Source: Stereum hirsutum FP-91666 SS1 (taxonomy: Eukaryota; Basidiomycota; Agaricomycetes; Russulales; Stereaceae). From it: a stretch of 64,000 nt of DNA. Location: positions 2,056,329 through 2,120,328 of the forward strand of contig NW_006763133.1 in assembly GCF_000264905.1 (NCBI RefSeq). Direction: 5' to 3'. Positions within the stretch are counted from its first letter, which is position 1. Every line of letters begins with the position of its first letter. A model generated the notes under the pieces. That model had not been told where the DNA came from. It saw nothing but the letters and a program-made list of their open reading frames with translations, and did no database searches. The translations under genes and the position numbers were made by a program. This document shows positions 26,330 to 37,361 of the stretch, one piece after another.

Positions 26330-29245
26330 ATGGCTCTTCCCCCACAAAGGCCCGCCTCTGCCGTCGTCTGCGCGACCCGCGAGGACGCTCAGAACAACAT
26401 CCTATTCACCACCGCGCGCATCTCAGACGCCCTCGAGAACTTCCGCTATCGCAGCGCCCACCCAGACCCAGAGCAGGCCCCCTACAGAGCCGGTCTTAGG
26501 TCTGAACTCGTCCGTCTCTTTCTTTCTTTTCGCTCGAGTAGCCGCAGTCTTTCCATATATCTTATACTTCTCTCGAAAGGTGTCATGTCTCGCGGCAGTC
26601 AAACCATGGGAGCACTGCATGATCTTCCCTCGTCTCTGGCTTAGCGCCCACAATGCTATCCTCCGTCAAGAACGGCAGCCTGCCGACATCAAGTCCATCT
26701 CCAGATACGACCCCTCCGTCCAGTCCCATCCCCTATACAGGCGCGATCGCACCCCTCCTGGCTCCCGTAACGTACACCACCACTCTCTCGGAGACAACCA
26801 GTGGTGGCGAGCGCTCGGTGCGTCCCCTCCATCGTCTCATCGTCTACACCGTAATTTATTTGGTTTCGTTGTAGGCAATCGCAAGGATGGCGTCGGAAGA
26901 TACAGGCCAAACGACCCCGGACTCATGCTACTCGACTCCGACACTTCATCCTGCCTCGATCCCGACGAGCAAGAACAGCCCCTGCCCATCGAAATCGACC
27001 TCGACTCGGACGGGAACAACACCGACGAAGACAGCGGGATGGGCATGTCCGAGGACGAGCCCGGTCGCGTCCTGCTCCATCACATTCCCCAGATCCGTAC
27101 GTCTCCCACCCTTCCCTGCTTTCATTCATTTATATTGCACCGTGTGAACCCGTCCCCGTGTTCTCCATTCATTTCGAAGCTCGCGAACCCAGTCCGGGTG
27201 GCACCGTCCCCGTCGTCGGTGGCCCCTATTCCTCGCCCGACCTTCGTCTCCACCAGCATCGCCATCATCCACCGACCTCTGCAGAGCTCAGGGGTAGGAC
27301 CGACTCGCCCTCGCGCAAAGATTACGGGGCCGTTCGACCGAGTGCGGGTGGACAACACAGGGCACCACCACCACCAACACACGCCGCTCGGCCACCTCTC
27401 GGCGTGAATACGCACGACGCTCACGCCCATAATAATAATGGAAGTGGGAAACGAAAGTCGATGGATGAACCTTCGCCGTCGCGGAGCTATTCTGCGCCCC
27501 GCAAAACGTCCAGGACTAGCGCCGACATCCCGCTCATTCCTACGAACGAAAAGTTTAGCGTCTATGTTCGGAAGGTCCGTGTTCCTGTTCCCGTTTTCAC
27601 TTCGTCCTCTTTTCCAACTTTGTAAAACTCGTGTGTTCATGGGCTTTGTAGTGTGTGAGATGCTCCAAGAGAAACTTGGAATGTGTGGCCTCGGACGCGA
27701 GGCCGGCATGTCAACATTGTCATCTCGCCAGGAGCAGGTGCGATCCGTACGGGCACCGCTACTACAAGAACGCACCACCTCTGAACACGGGAGACCCATA
27801 CGACGAAACCCCCGAGCCAGAAAGTGGGTCATTCATTCTTCACCTTCCCGTCTCGTTCCATTTTTATCTTTATTCTTGCTATAATCTAACTCGTGGGCGA
27901 CATGACAGGCTACGAGTTCGCCCCGCCATGGGAGCCCCCAAGCGGCGAGTCCTTCGAGTCCCACGACCCAGGATTCCAACCGAACGGGATCTCGATCTCC
28001 CCACACCATCATCCGAAACCGCCGACGACGACACATATGCACGAGCGCGAGACGACCATGAGCGCGGGATCGTCCAGTCGTTCGGGGAGCTCGACACAAG
28101 GCGAGCTCAGTACCGTAAAGACGTCCGTGTCGCCCACGGTGCCCATTACGGTTACGGGCGAGAGCAGCGTTTCGCCGGTTGCGGTTTCTGCGCCTCCGCA
28201 TGCACATGTACATGGGCCTCACGTTCCACTGCCATCTCGGAAAGGGAAGGAGAGGGCGACGACGTTGCCTACGGAGGGCGTTCCTTCGTCGTCGTCTTTG
28301 TCGTCGGCGGCGGCGGCGGCGGGGCCACTTATACATAGACATTCGGATGCGTCGAATCGGCCGTCGGTGGGGCCTCCTCAGCGGCATCGGCCTTCGTCTG
28401 ACCAGATACCGCCGCCGCCATGGGAGAACTTGGAACGAGAGAGAGCGAAGAGGACGTCGGACGGCTCGACGACGGCTACTCCAGCAACGTGGACGACGAC
28501 GGCCACGCCAGCAACGTCGACGACGATGAAACCGCCAAGGTCGCGAGTGGGGGATCATATCCCCGTGTCGCCTGTTTTCTCTGTTTCTTCAGATTCCGAT
28601 ATTCCGTTGTCGTGGCAGGTTGCGCTTCAAGGGGCACAGACCGCCGGTGGCTCTTCTTCTTCTCCTTCCGCTCCTAATGCCACCCAGGTCGCGTCGGCGG
28701 ATTCGCAGCCGCAGGTTTATCCACACCCAGCAACGGCACCGTTAGGACGGTTGCAGCCTGTTGATCTTTCGATCTTCAATAGGAATTTGCCGTCGGGCTC
28801 GGGTTCGTCTAGCGCTACGACGATCACACCGCAAGACCCGACGCCAACGGGGCATCATCATCTCAGTCCGACTTCTGTTAGCCCTCACACGAGCACCACC
28901 CTCACCTCTCGCGCCCTCACAACAACCTCCACCGCCACCGTCGCCCCCGGCCCCTCCACCACCACCACCTCCTCCACAGACCCGAACTCCTCCGGCCTCC
29001 TTCAGCTTCTGCTCACGCAATTCGTAACCCTCGAAGAGCGCATGGAAGCCACACAAGAAGAGATGCGGAACGTGAGGGAGGAGATGCGGAGTACGAAGGC
29101 GGGGATATTGAAGGTGTTGAAGGATACGAGTGGGGATATGAGGGAGATGGCGAGTATTGCGGTTAGGGCGGCGGAGAGGATTGATGTGAGTTTGGGGAAG
29201 GTGCGGGGTGCGGGAGGGGGTGGAGGTGCGGGGTCGGATATTTGA
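26330..29245 (+). CDS. Zn2Cys6 transcription regulator with central cluster and C-terminal coiled coil
   Basis: The first exons are 26330-26499 and from 26644; further introns follow. The N-terminus (MALPPQRPASAVV, ILFTTARISDALENFRYRS) precedes a Ser/Pro/His-rich region with an acidic patch (IEIDLDSDGNNTDEDSG). The binuclear cluster sits mid-protein at 27652-27744: six Cys spaced C-x2-C-x6-C-x8-C-x2-C-x6-C (CVRCSKRNLEC, then CQHCHLARSRC), matching the fungal Zn2Cys6 consensus. A long disordered stretch follows. The last 80 residues form a coiled coil (FVTLEERMEATQEEMRNVRE, GILKVLKDTSGDMREMASIA), probably for dimerisation. No fungal-specific TF middle homology region was seen. Mid-chain clusters of this type are common in Agaricomycetes; the target genes are unknown. 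Confidence 0.8.
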
Positions 29246-30244
29246 GAGTTTGAGGAGGGTGAGGTGTGTATGAGTCTGTTGTTTGTCGCCCCTGTTTGCG
29301 GTTTCACCATTCCTATCCCTATCTGAACGCTTCTCATATGCATATGGTATGGTCTGTGTCTCTTCTCTTATACTTTGGACATTCGGATCCTTTTGTTGTG
29401 TGGCGCAGCCGCTTTTCTACTTATTTGGTCTTGGTTTTGTGTTTTGTGTTTTGTGTGTTCGATTACTTATTAGAGGATAGATGGGGATTTTCTTCAACTT
29501 GAAGGATCCGTGTCTAGCCTCTGCCTTCTGCTTTAAGTCTCCCCTTTCTTTACTTCACGATTTGCTTCTTCTTCCTTCTTCTTCTCATTCTACTCCTACT
29601 CCTGATGACTGCCGTCTCCAACATTTTTCTATCCATCCACTGCTTCTCTCTCCCTATCTGCTTGCTCGCCTCGCTGCTTCATGTTTCATATTAAAAATTG
29701 TTCTTATATCTTATGCCCCTCCGGCTCGTCCGTTTCCGACCTTCCTCAGTCTGTTCATGCTACATACATCCTAGGGCTATCCATCTATCCACCTATCCAC
29801 CTGCCCACTTACCCATCCCCATCCCCGCCTGCTACTCGCCCACTTGCCAGACCAGCACTTCCCCACCGACCGATCGCACTACCCCTTCCTGGCTCACTTT
29901 GCGTTGCACCCTACCTTGACTCTGATGTGCACATACCCATGCCGCTGCTGTTGCTTATTGTAATATATCGCTGGGCGATTCTTTTTGTATAGCGTTGGTG
30001 TATGGTTTGAACTTTGTCATAAGTATAAGTTACTCTGTCTGTGTCTTGTCATGACTCACGATTCGAGGCCTTGAGACGAGTTTTTTTTTGGGGGGATGAG
30101 TTTTTGATTGTGTGAGGATTGGTATTGGGATTGGTAGGTATGTTGTGTAAGGGAACAGAGGTCTATGTACGAACATGCGTACTCTACATCTGTCCAAACC
30201 GAACAACATAGCCATACCCATAGCCAGGCTTACGCACATGCCAC
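29246..30244. other. Convergent 3' intergenic region, pyrimidine-rich
   Basis: 1 kb lies between the stops of the Zn2Cys6 factor (+) and the AIM34-like gene (-). It is strongly CT-biased from about 29510 to 29900 with short repeats such as CTATCCACCTATCCACCT. It looks like UTR sequence; no gene or RNA was recognised. Confidence 0.65.
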
Positions 30245-31431
30245 TCAATGCTCCACCTTCGCCTCCTCAGCACTCTCAGCACCCTCAGCAAACGCAGCCG
30301 GCCTGCTCAAAACCCCACCAAGGACCCACGACCCACCCAACAAACCCAACAACACCCAAACGCCCCTCTTCTCCTCCGGATCCAACCGTCTCTCCTCATA
30401 CCTCGCACTCGCACCCTCCTTCTTCCCAACCCCAACCGTAGACTCATCCGGAAGACTGTCCGCAAGCGCTTTCTCCGCGTCCCCGAGCACGCGTCCGAAG
30501 CGCGGGACGGTGAACGTCGTAGGTAAACCCAGATCCTCGACGATATCGGCCCATAGGCCCGTCAGTTTCTTGCCTCCCTCACCACTGGATGCGGAGTCGG
30601 AGGAAGAGGAGGAGGAGGAAGGGGAAGGGGAGGAAGAGGGAGGTGAGGTGAATTCGTCGGCGGAGGAGAGGCTGTAGGTGGGTCCGCCGGCGGCGTGGGT
30701 GGATGTGCCGGCTACGACTACGATTTTTGGGAGGCCGGGTTCGGTGGGTGTGGGGGTTGGAGCGGCTTCGTGTTTGACGCGGGAGGATTCCCAGAAGTCG
30801 GGGACGAAGGGCTGTGGGGGGTCGCATACGAGTCACGGTTGATCATGGAATATAACAAGAGGGTGAGTGATGCATGTGAGCGACGAGTGGGGGTTTGTAC
30901 GTGAGCGCTGATACGGGTGTAACTGATGTGGAGAGGAGAAGGAAACTTACGATTGCGATGGGCGGTTCGGGAGGTGGCGCGGACAAGTCGGGGATCTTGA
31001 CGTCGAGGTAGAGTTTCGCGTGTACGGCGGGCGGGACGTCGTTAGATGGAGAGGTGCTCGATTGAGTAGTGGTAGATGCGCTCCGGGCGTAGGACGGTGC
31101 GTCACGGGGGGTAGGCGGACCCGTGAGGGTCTGTTCGTGTTCCTTTAGGCGGGTGATCAGGACCGACTTGTTTCCTTTCCTTCAAAAAGTAAATAAAACG
31201 CGAGACGGTGATTGACGATGACATGTTAGTTGTGACTCGGACGGGGATGGGACAAAGAGCGTACGTGGAAAGGCCACGGCTCTTGGCCTCCTTCTTCAGT
31301 TCAGAGACCGGCTCGTTCTCCCAGGTCTTGGTGAACAGCACGGTCGAGGCGAGCGTGCGTGCGTTGTGCCGCAGAGGCGTCGACGAGAGCTGCCTGAGCC
31401 CAGATCTGGCGTGGAGAGAGGCGCGGAGCAT
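30245..31431 (-). CDS. AIM34-like mitochondrial SAP-domain membrane protein
   Basis: Three exons, 31431-31265, 31179-30951 and 30811-30245, give 320 aa. The start at 31431 gives a mitochondrial presequence (MLRASLHARSGLRQLSSTPL); an in-frame Met at 31569 would add 46 less typical residues. A SAP motif spans the first junction (SELKKEAKSRGLSTKGNKSV, LITRLKEHE), intact only if the acceptor is AG at 31180-31181. A Pro/Ser-rich middle precedes a membrane span (RGVWVLLGLLGGSWVLGGVL) near the C-terminus, ending KVEH. Presequence + SAP + C-terminal TM is the architecture of yeast Aim34, a poorly understood mitochondrial protein. Confidence 0.72.
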
Positions 31432-31838
31432 CGTGGGCGACGACGAGGACGAGGTAGAGGAGAGCGGGGAAAATAGGACGAATAACGTCGAGCAGCGGAG
31501 CAAGAAGGACGGGGCTCGTCCAGAGCCCCGGGCCACGTGCGCGGACAGATATTTCGACGGAGGCAACATCGCCTGCTCAACTAGGCCAACAAAGCAAACG
31601 CGTTACGGGACGCGTCTATCGGTGCTCATCGTCGGTCGCTCTGATCTATTATTTCTATGCATTGTGTGAGACTAGTGCTGAGCGGTGGGCGAAGGGCTGA
31701 TATGGGCGATAGCGGTTCGGTATGCTCTATTAGGCTTTGCTCGGCCTCGTGTTCGTCGCACACCTCGATCCTGCAGCAGACGGCTTGCATGACTCCTGCC
31801 CTCCTTTCTTTAGACTTTCATCTTTCACGATCACCTCC
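31432..31838. promoter_or_regulatory. Divergent promoter between AIM34-like gene and unknown gene
   Basis: About 400 bp. It holds ACGCGT hexamers at 31598-31603 and 31610-31615 and CT-rich sequence before the + strand start. No separate gene was seen. If the AIM34-like protein starts at 31569, the region is shorter. Confidence 0.45.
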
Positions 31839-33907
31839 ATGCTGCACTCCCCAGCGTAAGCGTCCCCGTCCTTCAATTCCGTCCCATAAACACTCCCCAC
31901 ACCTCCCCTCAGCCGCCTGTCTCTGCTCTGATCACCCCGCTCACTCTGGCCCCGCTTTTCAGCTCGACAAACGTCAGCCTGCCCACCCAGAGCTTCTGGT
32001 CAAAATTCAAGGGCGGCTCGGGCCCAAAGAAGGAGTCTGACATGCGCCAACCACAGACTCCCAACATGGCCCTGACCAGACAACGACTGCTCACCCTCGT
32101 CTACGGGGATATGGAGACCGTCAGGATGGTGCGTCCGTACGCTCGCTCTCTTCAGTTCTATCTCGCTAAGATATCCATCATCGGACCAGCTGCCCACAAC
32201 ATACGCCGTATGTGATGTCCTCGCTTGCGCCACATTACGCTTTGACTGAATGTATCGAATCTAGGAACTCGATGCCTTGGCCAGAGATTGGATCAAACCC
32301 CCTCCGGACGCTATCTTCAGTCTCCGAGTACCCATCGACTATGTCCATATTCAGACCGCCGTAAGCGCCGCCACCCTATTTACTATCGACAGCCTATACA
32401 GCCATTTAACAAACAAGTATTATTAGCGTCTTGTATCCGGAGACTTTGTATACGTGCGTCCCCCTCTCTTTCTATCCGATCGTATCGGGGACTCAACCCG
32501 CCGTTCCTTTCGTCCTCTCCAGTTGACCGGTGAAGACTCGTACCAGATTGCCAGCTTTGGCGTTCCCGGTCTACGAGTCGAAATCGTCAGCGATGGTCCC
32601 CCGCCACCCGATGAACCTCCGTAAGTGCTGCCAAGGGCCTCACCGTCGTGTCCTACCATCCTCATCAGAGGGGCCGCGCTGCTAACGCTGCGGTTCTTCT
32701 CCGGTAGGACACCACCGTATGCATTCTTACCCCTCCTCAAGAAATATTCAACATGTTATACTAACGATGTTGTCTGTTCTTGATCGTTCATGCGATTTTT
32801 TATTTTTATTTTTGACTCGATGACAGCCCGCCGCCGGTGCTGGAGATGCCTGCTACTTTTAACCTTGAGCTTGTACCAGGTCAGCACGTAGCCCTCGACA
32901 CGACCGTCTCCTCGGACGAACTCGACATGGCACGGATGGAAGACGGAACGACGGTCGACGGTATATTCTGGGGAAAACTCGACATCGTACACGACGGCGA
33001 CAAACACTCCATGGAATTCAGCGGGACACGGATCCAAGCAGACGAGTACATGCCTGATCTCATGGTCGACTCACGAGTCATCACGAAGCTCGCCGTCGCC
33101 GCGAAACCGGCAACGGCGAAGTGTCGACTGAGTCTGCTCGCGCCGGCGGTGCAGTATGTCGATGTCACGCTGACGTGTTCGGATATGTGGAAGATGGGGG
33201 TTACGTGGCCGCCTGCGGAGATATTGGAGGATGGGAAGGTGAAGTATTTCTTGAGGGTTCATCCAGGAGGTGGATTCGAGCATTTCGAGACGGAGATGGT
33301 CGCCACTTCTATATATTATGAAGCGATGTGCGTCGCCGTTCTTCGTTCGAGCATGATCTTTTCGCTGATTGGTATATTAATGCTGGATCGTGGTGTATAG
33401 GCCTGAGCCATCGATGGTTGTTCCCGAAGAATTTGTAGCACCACGGAGCAGCTTTGCCATGTCCTTCAGGGACTTCATCCCCCATCTCATGAACGTACTA
33501 GACCAGCTCGGCTTGTCCGTCCACGCACGAACCGACTTCATCAAGTAAGCACCTCTCTCTTCCCAATCCTAACTGTACTCTGAGACCAAAGGGTTGACAC
33601 TCTTACCCAACGCAACAGCACCCACCTCCACTCCTTCGCCCAACACAAGAACATCGCCTACCGCTTCCTCACCCCCGCCAAAATCGCGGCAGCGATCGAC
33701 ATGTCCATCACCGCCGAATCCTGCGTCTTCACGCGTCTATTCCTCATCTTTCGCGGTCTGACGGAGGACGAGATGGGGACGTTCGCGGGCGCGGGGGAGA
33801 AGGAGGCGAATGCGATGAATTGGAGGGAGGTCGTGGGGTGGACGGAGCTTTCGAAGGATAATACGGCGTTTAGAATCTTGGAGACTTCGGTTTTGGAGGT
33901 TACGTGA
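31839..33907 (+). CDS. Conserved-looking hypothetical protein, function unknown
   Basis: I do not recognise this family. A start at 31839 (MLHSPA, exon 31839-31855) splices in frame to 31963 (STNVSLPTQSFWSKFKGG). Later exons encode LTRQRLLTLVYGDMETVRM, ELDALARDWIKPPPDAIFSL, LTGEDSYQIASFGVPGLRVE, a beta-rich stretch (LELVPGQHVALDTTVSSDEL, GIFWGKLDIVHDGDKHSMEF), and a C-terminal part (FRDFIPHLMNVLDQLGLSVH, SITAESCVFTRLFLIFRGLT) ending EVT at 33907. Strong frame conservation across at least seven splice junctions argues that it is a real gene. There is no signal peptide or TM segment. A tail segment (IAYRFLTPAKIAAAIDMS) suggests a globular fold. Confidence 0.78.
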
Positions 33908-35356
33908 GTGTGAGTGGGTGAGGGTACTAGGAGGATGAGGGGTTTGAGGTTTCTTTTTCCTTGTTTTTGTTCTCTTCTGTTCTGTTCTCCTTTCTCGGGT
34001 CTGCAGCGCACGCACCTCTTTTGACATACTACTATACCATCTCATACCTGCCCGCCTCTCGATCCGTCGTCTGCTCGCTTCTAAGTTCTCTCTCTCTCTC
34101 TCCACGCGATGTCCCCTCTCTATTCTTCACTATATTTGCTGACCGGCTGAATCTACACACATGCATCCGTCCGTCCGTCCGCTCACGAATCTGCCCTACC
34201 TACCCATCACCCATGTGCCAGTGTCTGTCCGCCCTTTCTGCATCATGATGTACTTAGTAAACTTCCCCCCAACCCCCCCTCTCTCCTCGTACTTACCTCG
34301 TAGCTATGAAATGCTTTCGCTTTCGTTGGTCGTCTTCCTGCCATCCGTCCATTTCTTCTCATCCATTTCAATCATCGTGTAGTCGTCGTCGTCCGGTCTA
34401 TGTACTGTGTGTAGTTTAAGTAGTCCGTACGCCCCCCTGTATCGTCGTAACATTTTCTCTCTCTCCTCTTTGTCTTTCTCTTACTCGTTGTTGTTTCCTC
34501 TATTCTCGACTGTGTGCGTCTGTGGGTGTTAGTGCTACTATTTTGGTGTTGCCGCCTCTGCTGTATAAGTGTCTTCCTTTGTCGCGATGGTGAATTATGT
34601 ATCTAGGTTCGTTATCCTAGTTCTGGGGTTGTGACTCTCAATGCTGTTGATCTTGGTGTGAAGTAGACATCGTACTATGCACGAGCAGGGTAGAGAAGGA
34701 TGTGGCAAACTTTGTGTATCCGCAAATACAACATCCACGGGCATTGACATGTTGTCAAGCAGATAGATTGGGGGCAGTCGCCGTCGAATCCGTGGAACCC
34801 TCTGACACAGTCCCACCCCTCGATCCTCAACCTCAGTCCATCTCTCCACGCATCGAATATGCAGTGCCACACGACCTTCCTGAGCCCGCCTTAGCCCTGG
34901 TCCTTCTCCCATACACAACTACTTATCGCCATGACAGCCTCGCACTCTCGGTATTCGCACTCAGTCCTCGATCGGAGGGCGGAGGGCGGAGGGAGACCTA
35001 TGGTCAAGTGAATTCCGACTGACAACTTGACCGTCCGTGACCTGAGCATTTAAAGAAGTTGTGTCCTGTTCCGTTGCAGTTAGGGAATGAACGAGTATGG
35101 AACCATGACCGACGTGAGTAAAAATGTGGCAATAAGGCTCGCGGGATTCTGTAGTCGTGGCGCTTTGAATGCGAACGTCCTAACCCTCCTGGTGCAGAAA
35201 CTGAGTCAGATAAGTGGTTCGCAAACGAGCAAACGACGGCCTAAGAAAAAATGTGTACCTGGGCGGCCTCTCGAGCGCTGTGCGTTCGCTCGGCGTGTCC
35301 TAGTGCCCATCAGTCTTTAGAAACAACAACGGCAGGGACGAGCTGACGGAAATCAC
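33908..35356. other. Intergenic region, no supported gene
   Basis: 1.45 kb lies between convergent stops. It is CT-rich with a (TC)n run near 34086-34102. A 106-codon ORF at 34702-35022 (+) has a repetitive Pro/Leu composition and no intron or family support, so it is not called. Another at 35087-35320 (+) is similar. Confidence 0.6.
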
Positions 35357-36846
35357 TCACTGGCACGCATCTTCTTCGACAGCTTCGCCACTAACGAAGA
35401 AGAGAACGGCCTTCTGGAGTCGTCTGAGTTGTCGGATGCATGTGAACTAATATGCTTCGCTAGTACCCGGAGATCTTACAGTAAGTTCTCCTCCAGGCAC
35501 TTCTCGAGGGCGATACCCCTCCGACCAACATCCACTAGATCGGGGCAGGACCATGGAAGGTAGAGTTTGCCGTGCGATCCTTTCACTGCAAATGACTGCA
35601 ACAGGCCTTCGAAAGTCTGGTTGACGGCCTGGATGTACATGGTACAGGCATAGCACGAGAGCTTTGTACATCCAATGAACGGGTAGACGGGAATTTGATT
35701 CTCGAGCAGATATGCGACCAATAGGCATTCACAGTGTACGGTAGATTGCTCTCTGTAGAAGTTGAGATCTGTTCGAGTGAGGCCGGTCGGCGTTTTCTCC
35801 TGGGCGCGCGAGACGATTTCAGGCCAGGCGTTGTTCAAAGGTGGGTCCATGAACCAGGCCTGGAAAAGGTTGGGATCTAAGGATGCCACAAAGCTTTTCG
35901 TAAAAGAAGGTCGAACCCATATCGCGGTGGCGCTGTGCATATTGACATCTCGCATCGAGGCCGACATGACCGTCGACACCAGATTGTGGAGTGCTCGAGG
36001 AAGGTAGCAAGCTTTCTCCAGAATGTGGATCGCGGATCGATCTTTGACCACTGTTCGCCCATACTGTAAGAATCGCCAACATTGAGCATCGCAAAACGGC
36101 ACTCACTAATGCTCTCTAATTCGCGGTATACCTCTCCGCGTTCCTCCATTATATTCGCGAGTGTGATGGAGAGTAATGTCCCGGCGTTGTGGAATTGCAT
36201 TGATAGTAATAGGATAAAATTTGTATGGCTCGACTATGGTGAGAAGTTCATTCAACGCGAACAATACCTCGTCCAGGGTGGTCTTTGTCGCTTCGTTATA
36301 CCTGCTGGCCTTGAGCGCGTCCCCAAGCCTCTCCGCGAGAATCCTGCATCGGTCTTGCTTCTGAATCCGGGTATACATCTTCCCAGAGGAAAATCCTTTT
36401 CGATGGCGGTGCCTATCTCGGAAGAAGGGGATTGAGAAGAACTGCTCCTTTCCCGTGTAATCTGGTGGAGTTTCTTGATGTGGCGAGGCAAGCCGCCACA
36501 TGCCTGGTCAACTGAGGAGGTGGTGCATGATTGGTCGCAAAATATATGTTGACCTGTTTGGACTCATACGGCTTGACTTCTAGCGCTACTGAGACAACGG
36601 GGTTCTTGGCGGAATGAACGACCTCGAGACTTTCGGGAGTCGGCGGAGTATGGTAGGGCGGCGATTGAACTTATGAGTTGATGGGTCTTTGGTTCGGGGG
36701 CTTCAGCCTGCGCGAAGGAAGGATAGCTGCAGCGGTCACGAAGAACATGAGGGAATTGTTGGGACGCGGGAGGTAGGTATGGGTTTAAGGCTACTAGGTG
36801 GCAGGGTGTCAACTTTCGACGTCTTCGATTTTCGCAGCGAGGCCAT
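35357..36846 (-). CDS. OTT_1508-like zinc deaminase superfamily protein
   Basis: Predicted nucleotide or nucleic-acid deaminase of the fungal OTT_1508-like branch. My model is 36846-36795 (tentative), 36669-36500, 36412-36302, 36233-36132, 36063-35480 and 35423-35357, 361 aa with every junction in frame. The N-terminal part (EVKPYESKQVNIYFATNHAP, RIFLWEDVYPDSEARPM, GTLLSITLANIMEERGEYGR) is helical and of unknown role. The C-terminal deaminase core has the H-x-E motif (STVHCECLLVAYLL; His codon 35734-35736, Glu codon 35728-35730) and the C-x2-C motif (GCTKLSCYACTMYI; Cys codons 35653-35655 and 35644-35646), the zinc ligands and proton-shuttle Glu. All catalytic residues are present. A last short exon (RLQKAVLFFVSGEAVEEDAC) replaces a stop at 35476 if the GTAAGA donor is used. 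The substrate is unknown. Confidence 0.78.
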
Positions 36847-37361
36847 TTTGGTTGCCTTGTCGTGTCTAGGCTTGGTCAGATGTACGGATCGAAACTTGTT
36901 TCCGGGAGGCCTAAACTGGTACAAAGCACAGAGAGTAACTGTGATGGCATGAAGTCGTCACGTACCGACTGGGAATGTCAAATATTTGAGGTGAGAGCGT
37001 GGTTCGAAAAGCCAACGGCAAGAACTTCACCGCTTGAGCTCCGGCAAGGCCCGGACCCTGTTTCCCGGAGTCTTCCGGTGGACCTCGGTGTTCGTCGAAG
37101 TCCCTCCTTTTGTGACTTATAAGCTTGATGCTTTATTCTTCTAGCTGAATTATTTACTCAGTCAGGGTTGATCCTCTCGAAAGAGGTTTGAATGACTCTA
37201 GGTGTATGTTATGATAAAAATGTCCTAAATGTTATATCCAGACCCCCAGCCGTTCGAGCCTTCGCACATGCTCCCCCCGATCCTCTTCTTCTCCTCTCCC
37301 CATGTTACCCCCATCCCGACAATATCTTCTCTCAATGTGAACCCCTCCCCAGCCTTCACCG
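36847..37361. other. Intergenic region, no supported gene
   Basis: 515 bp lies between the deaminase start and the 3' end of the membrane protein gene, which is transcribed the same way. It should hold the deaminase promoter. ORFs on the + strand have no coding character. Confidence 0.55.

Noticed and set aside
27122..28558. Two long minus-strand ORFs opposite the Zn2Cys6 gene
   Set aside because: Arg/Trp-rich shadows of a Ser/Pro/Ala-rich sense frame.
34702..35022. 106-codon plus-strand ORF in the intergenic gap
   Set aside because: Repetitive Pro/Leu composition, no intron evidence and no recognised family.
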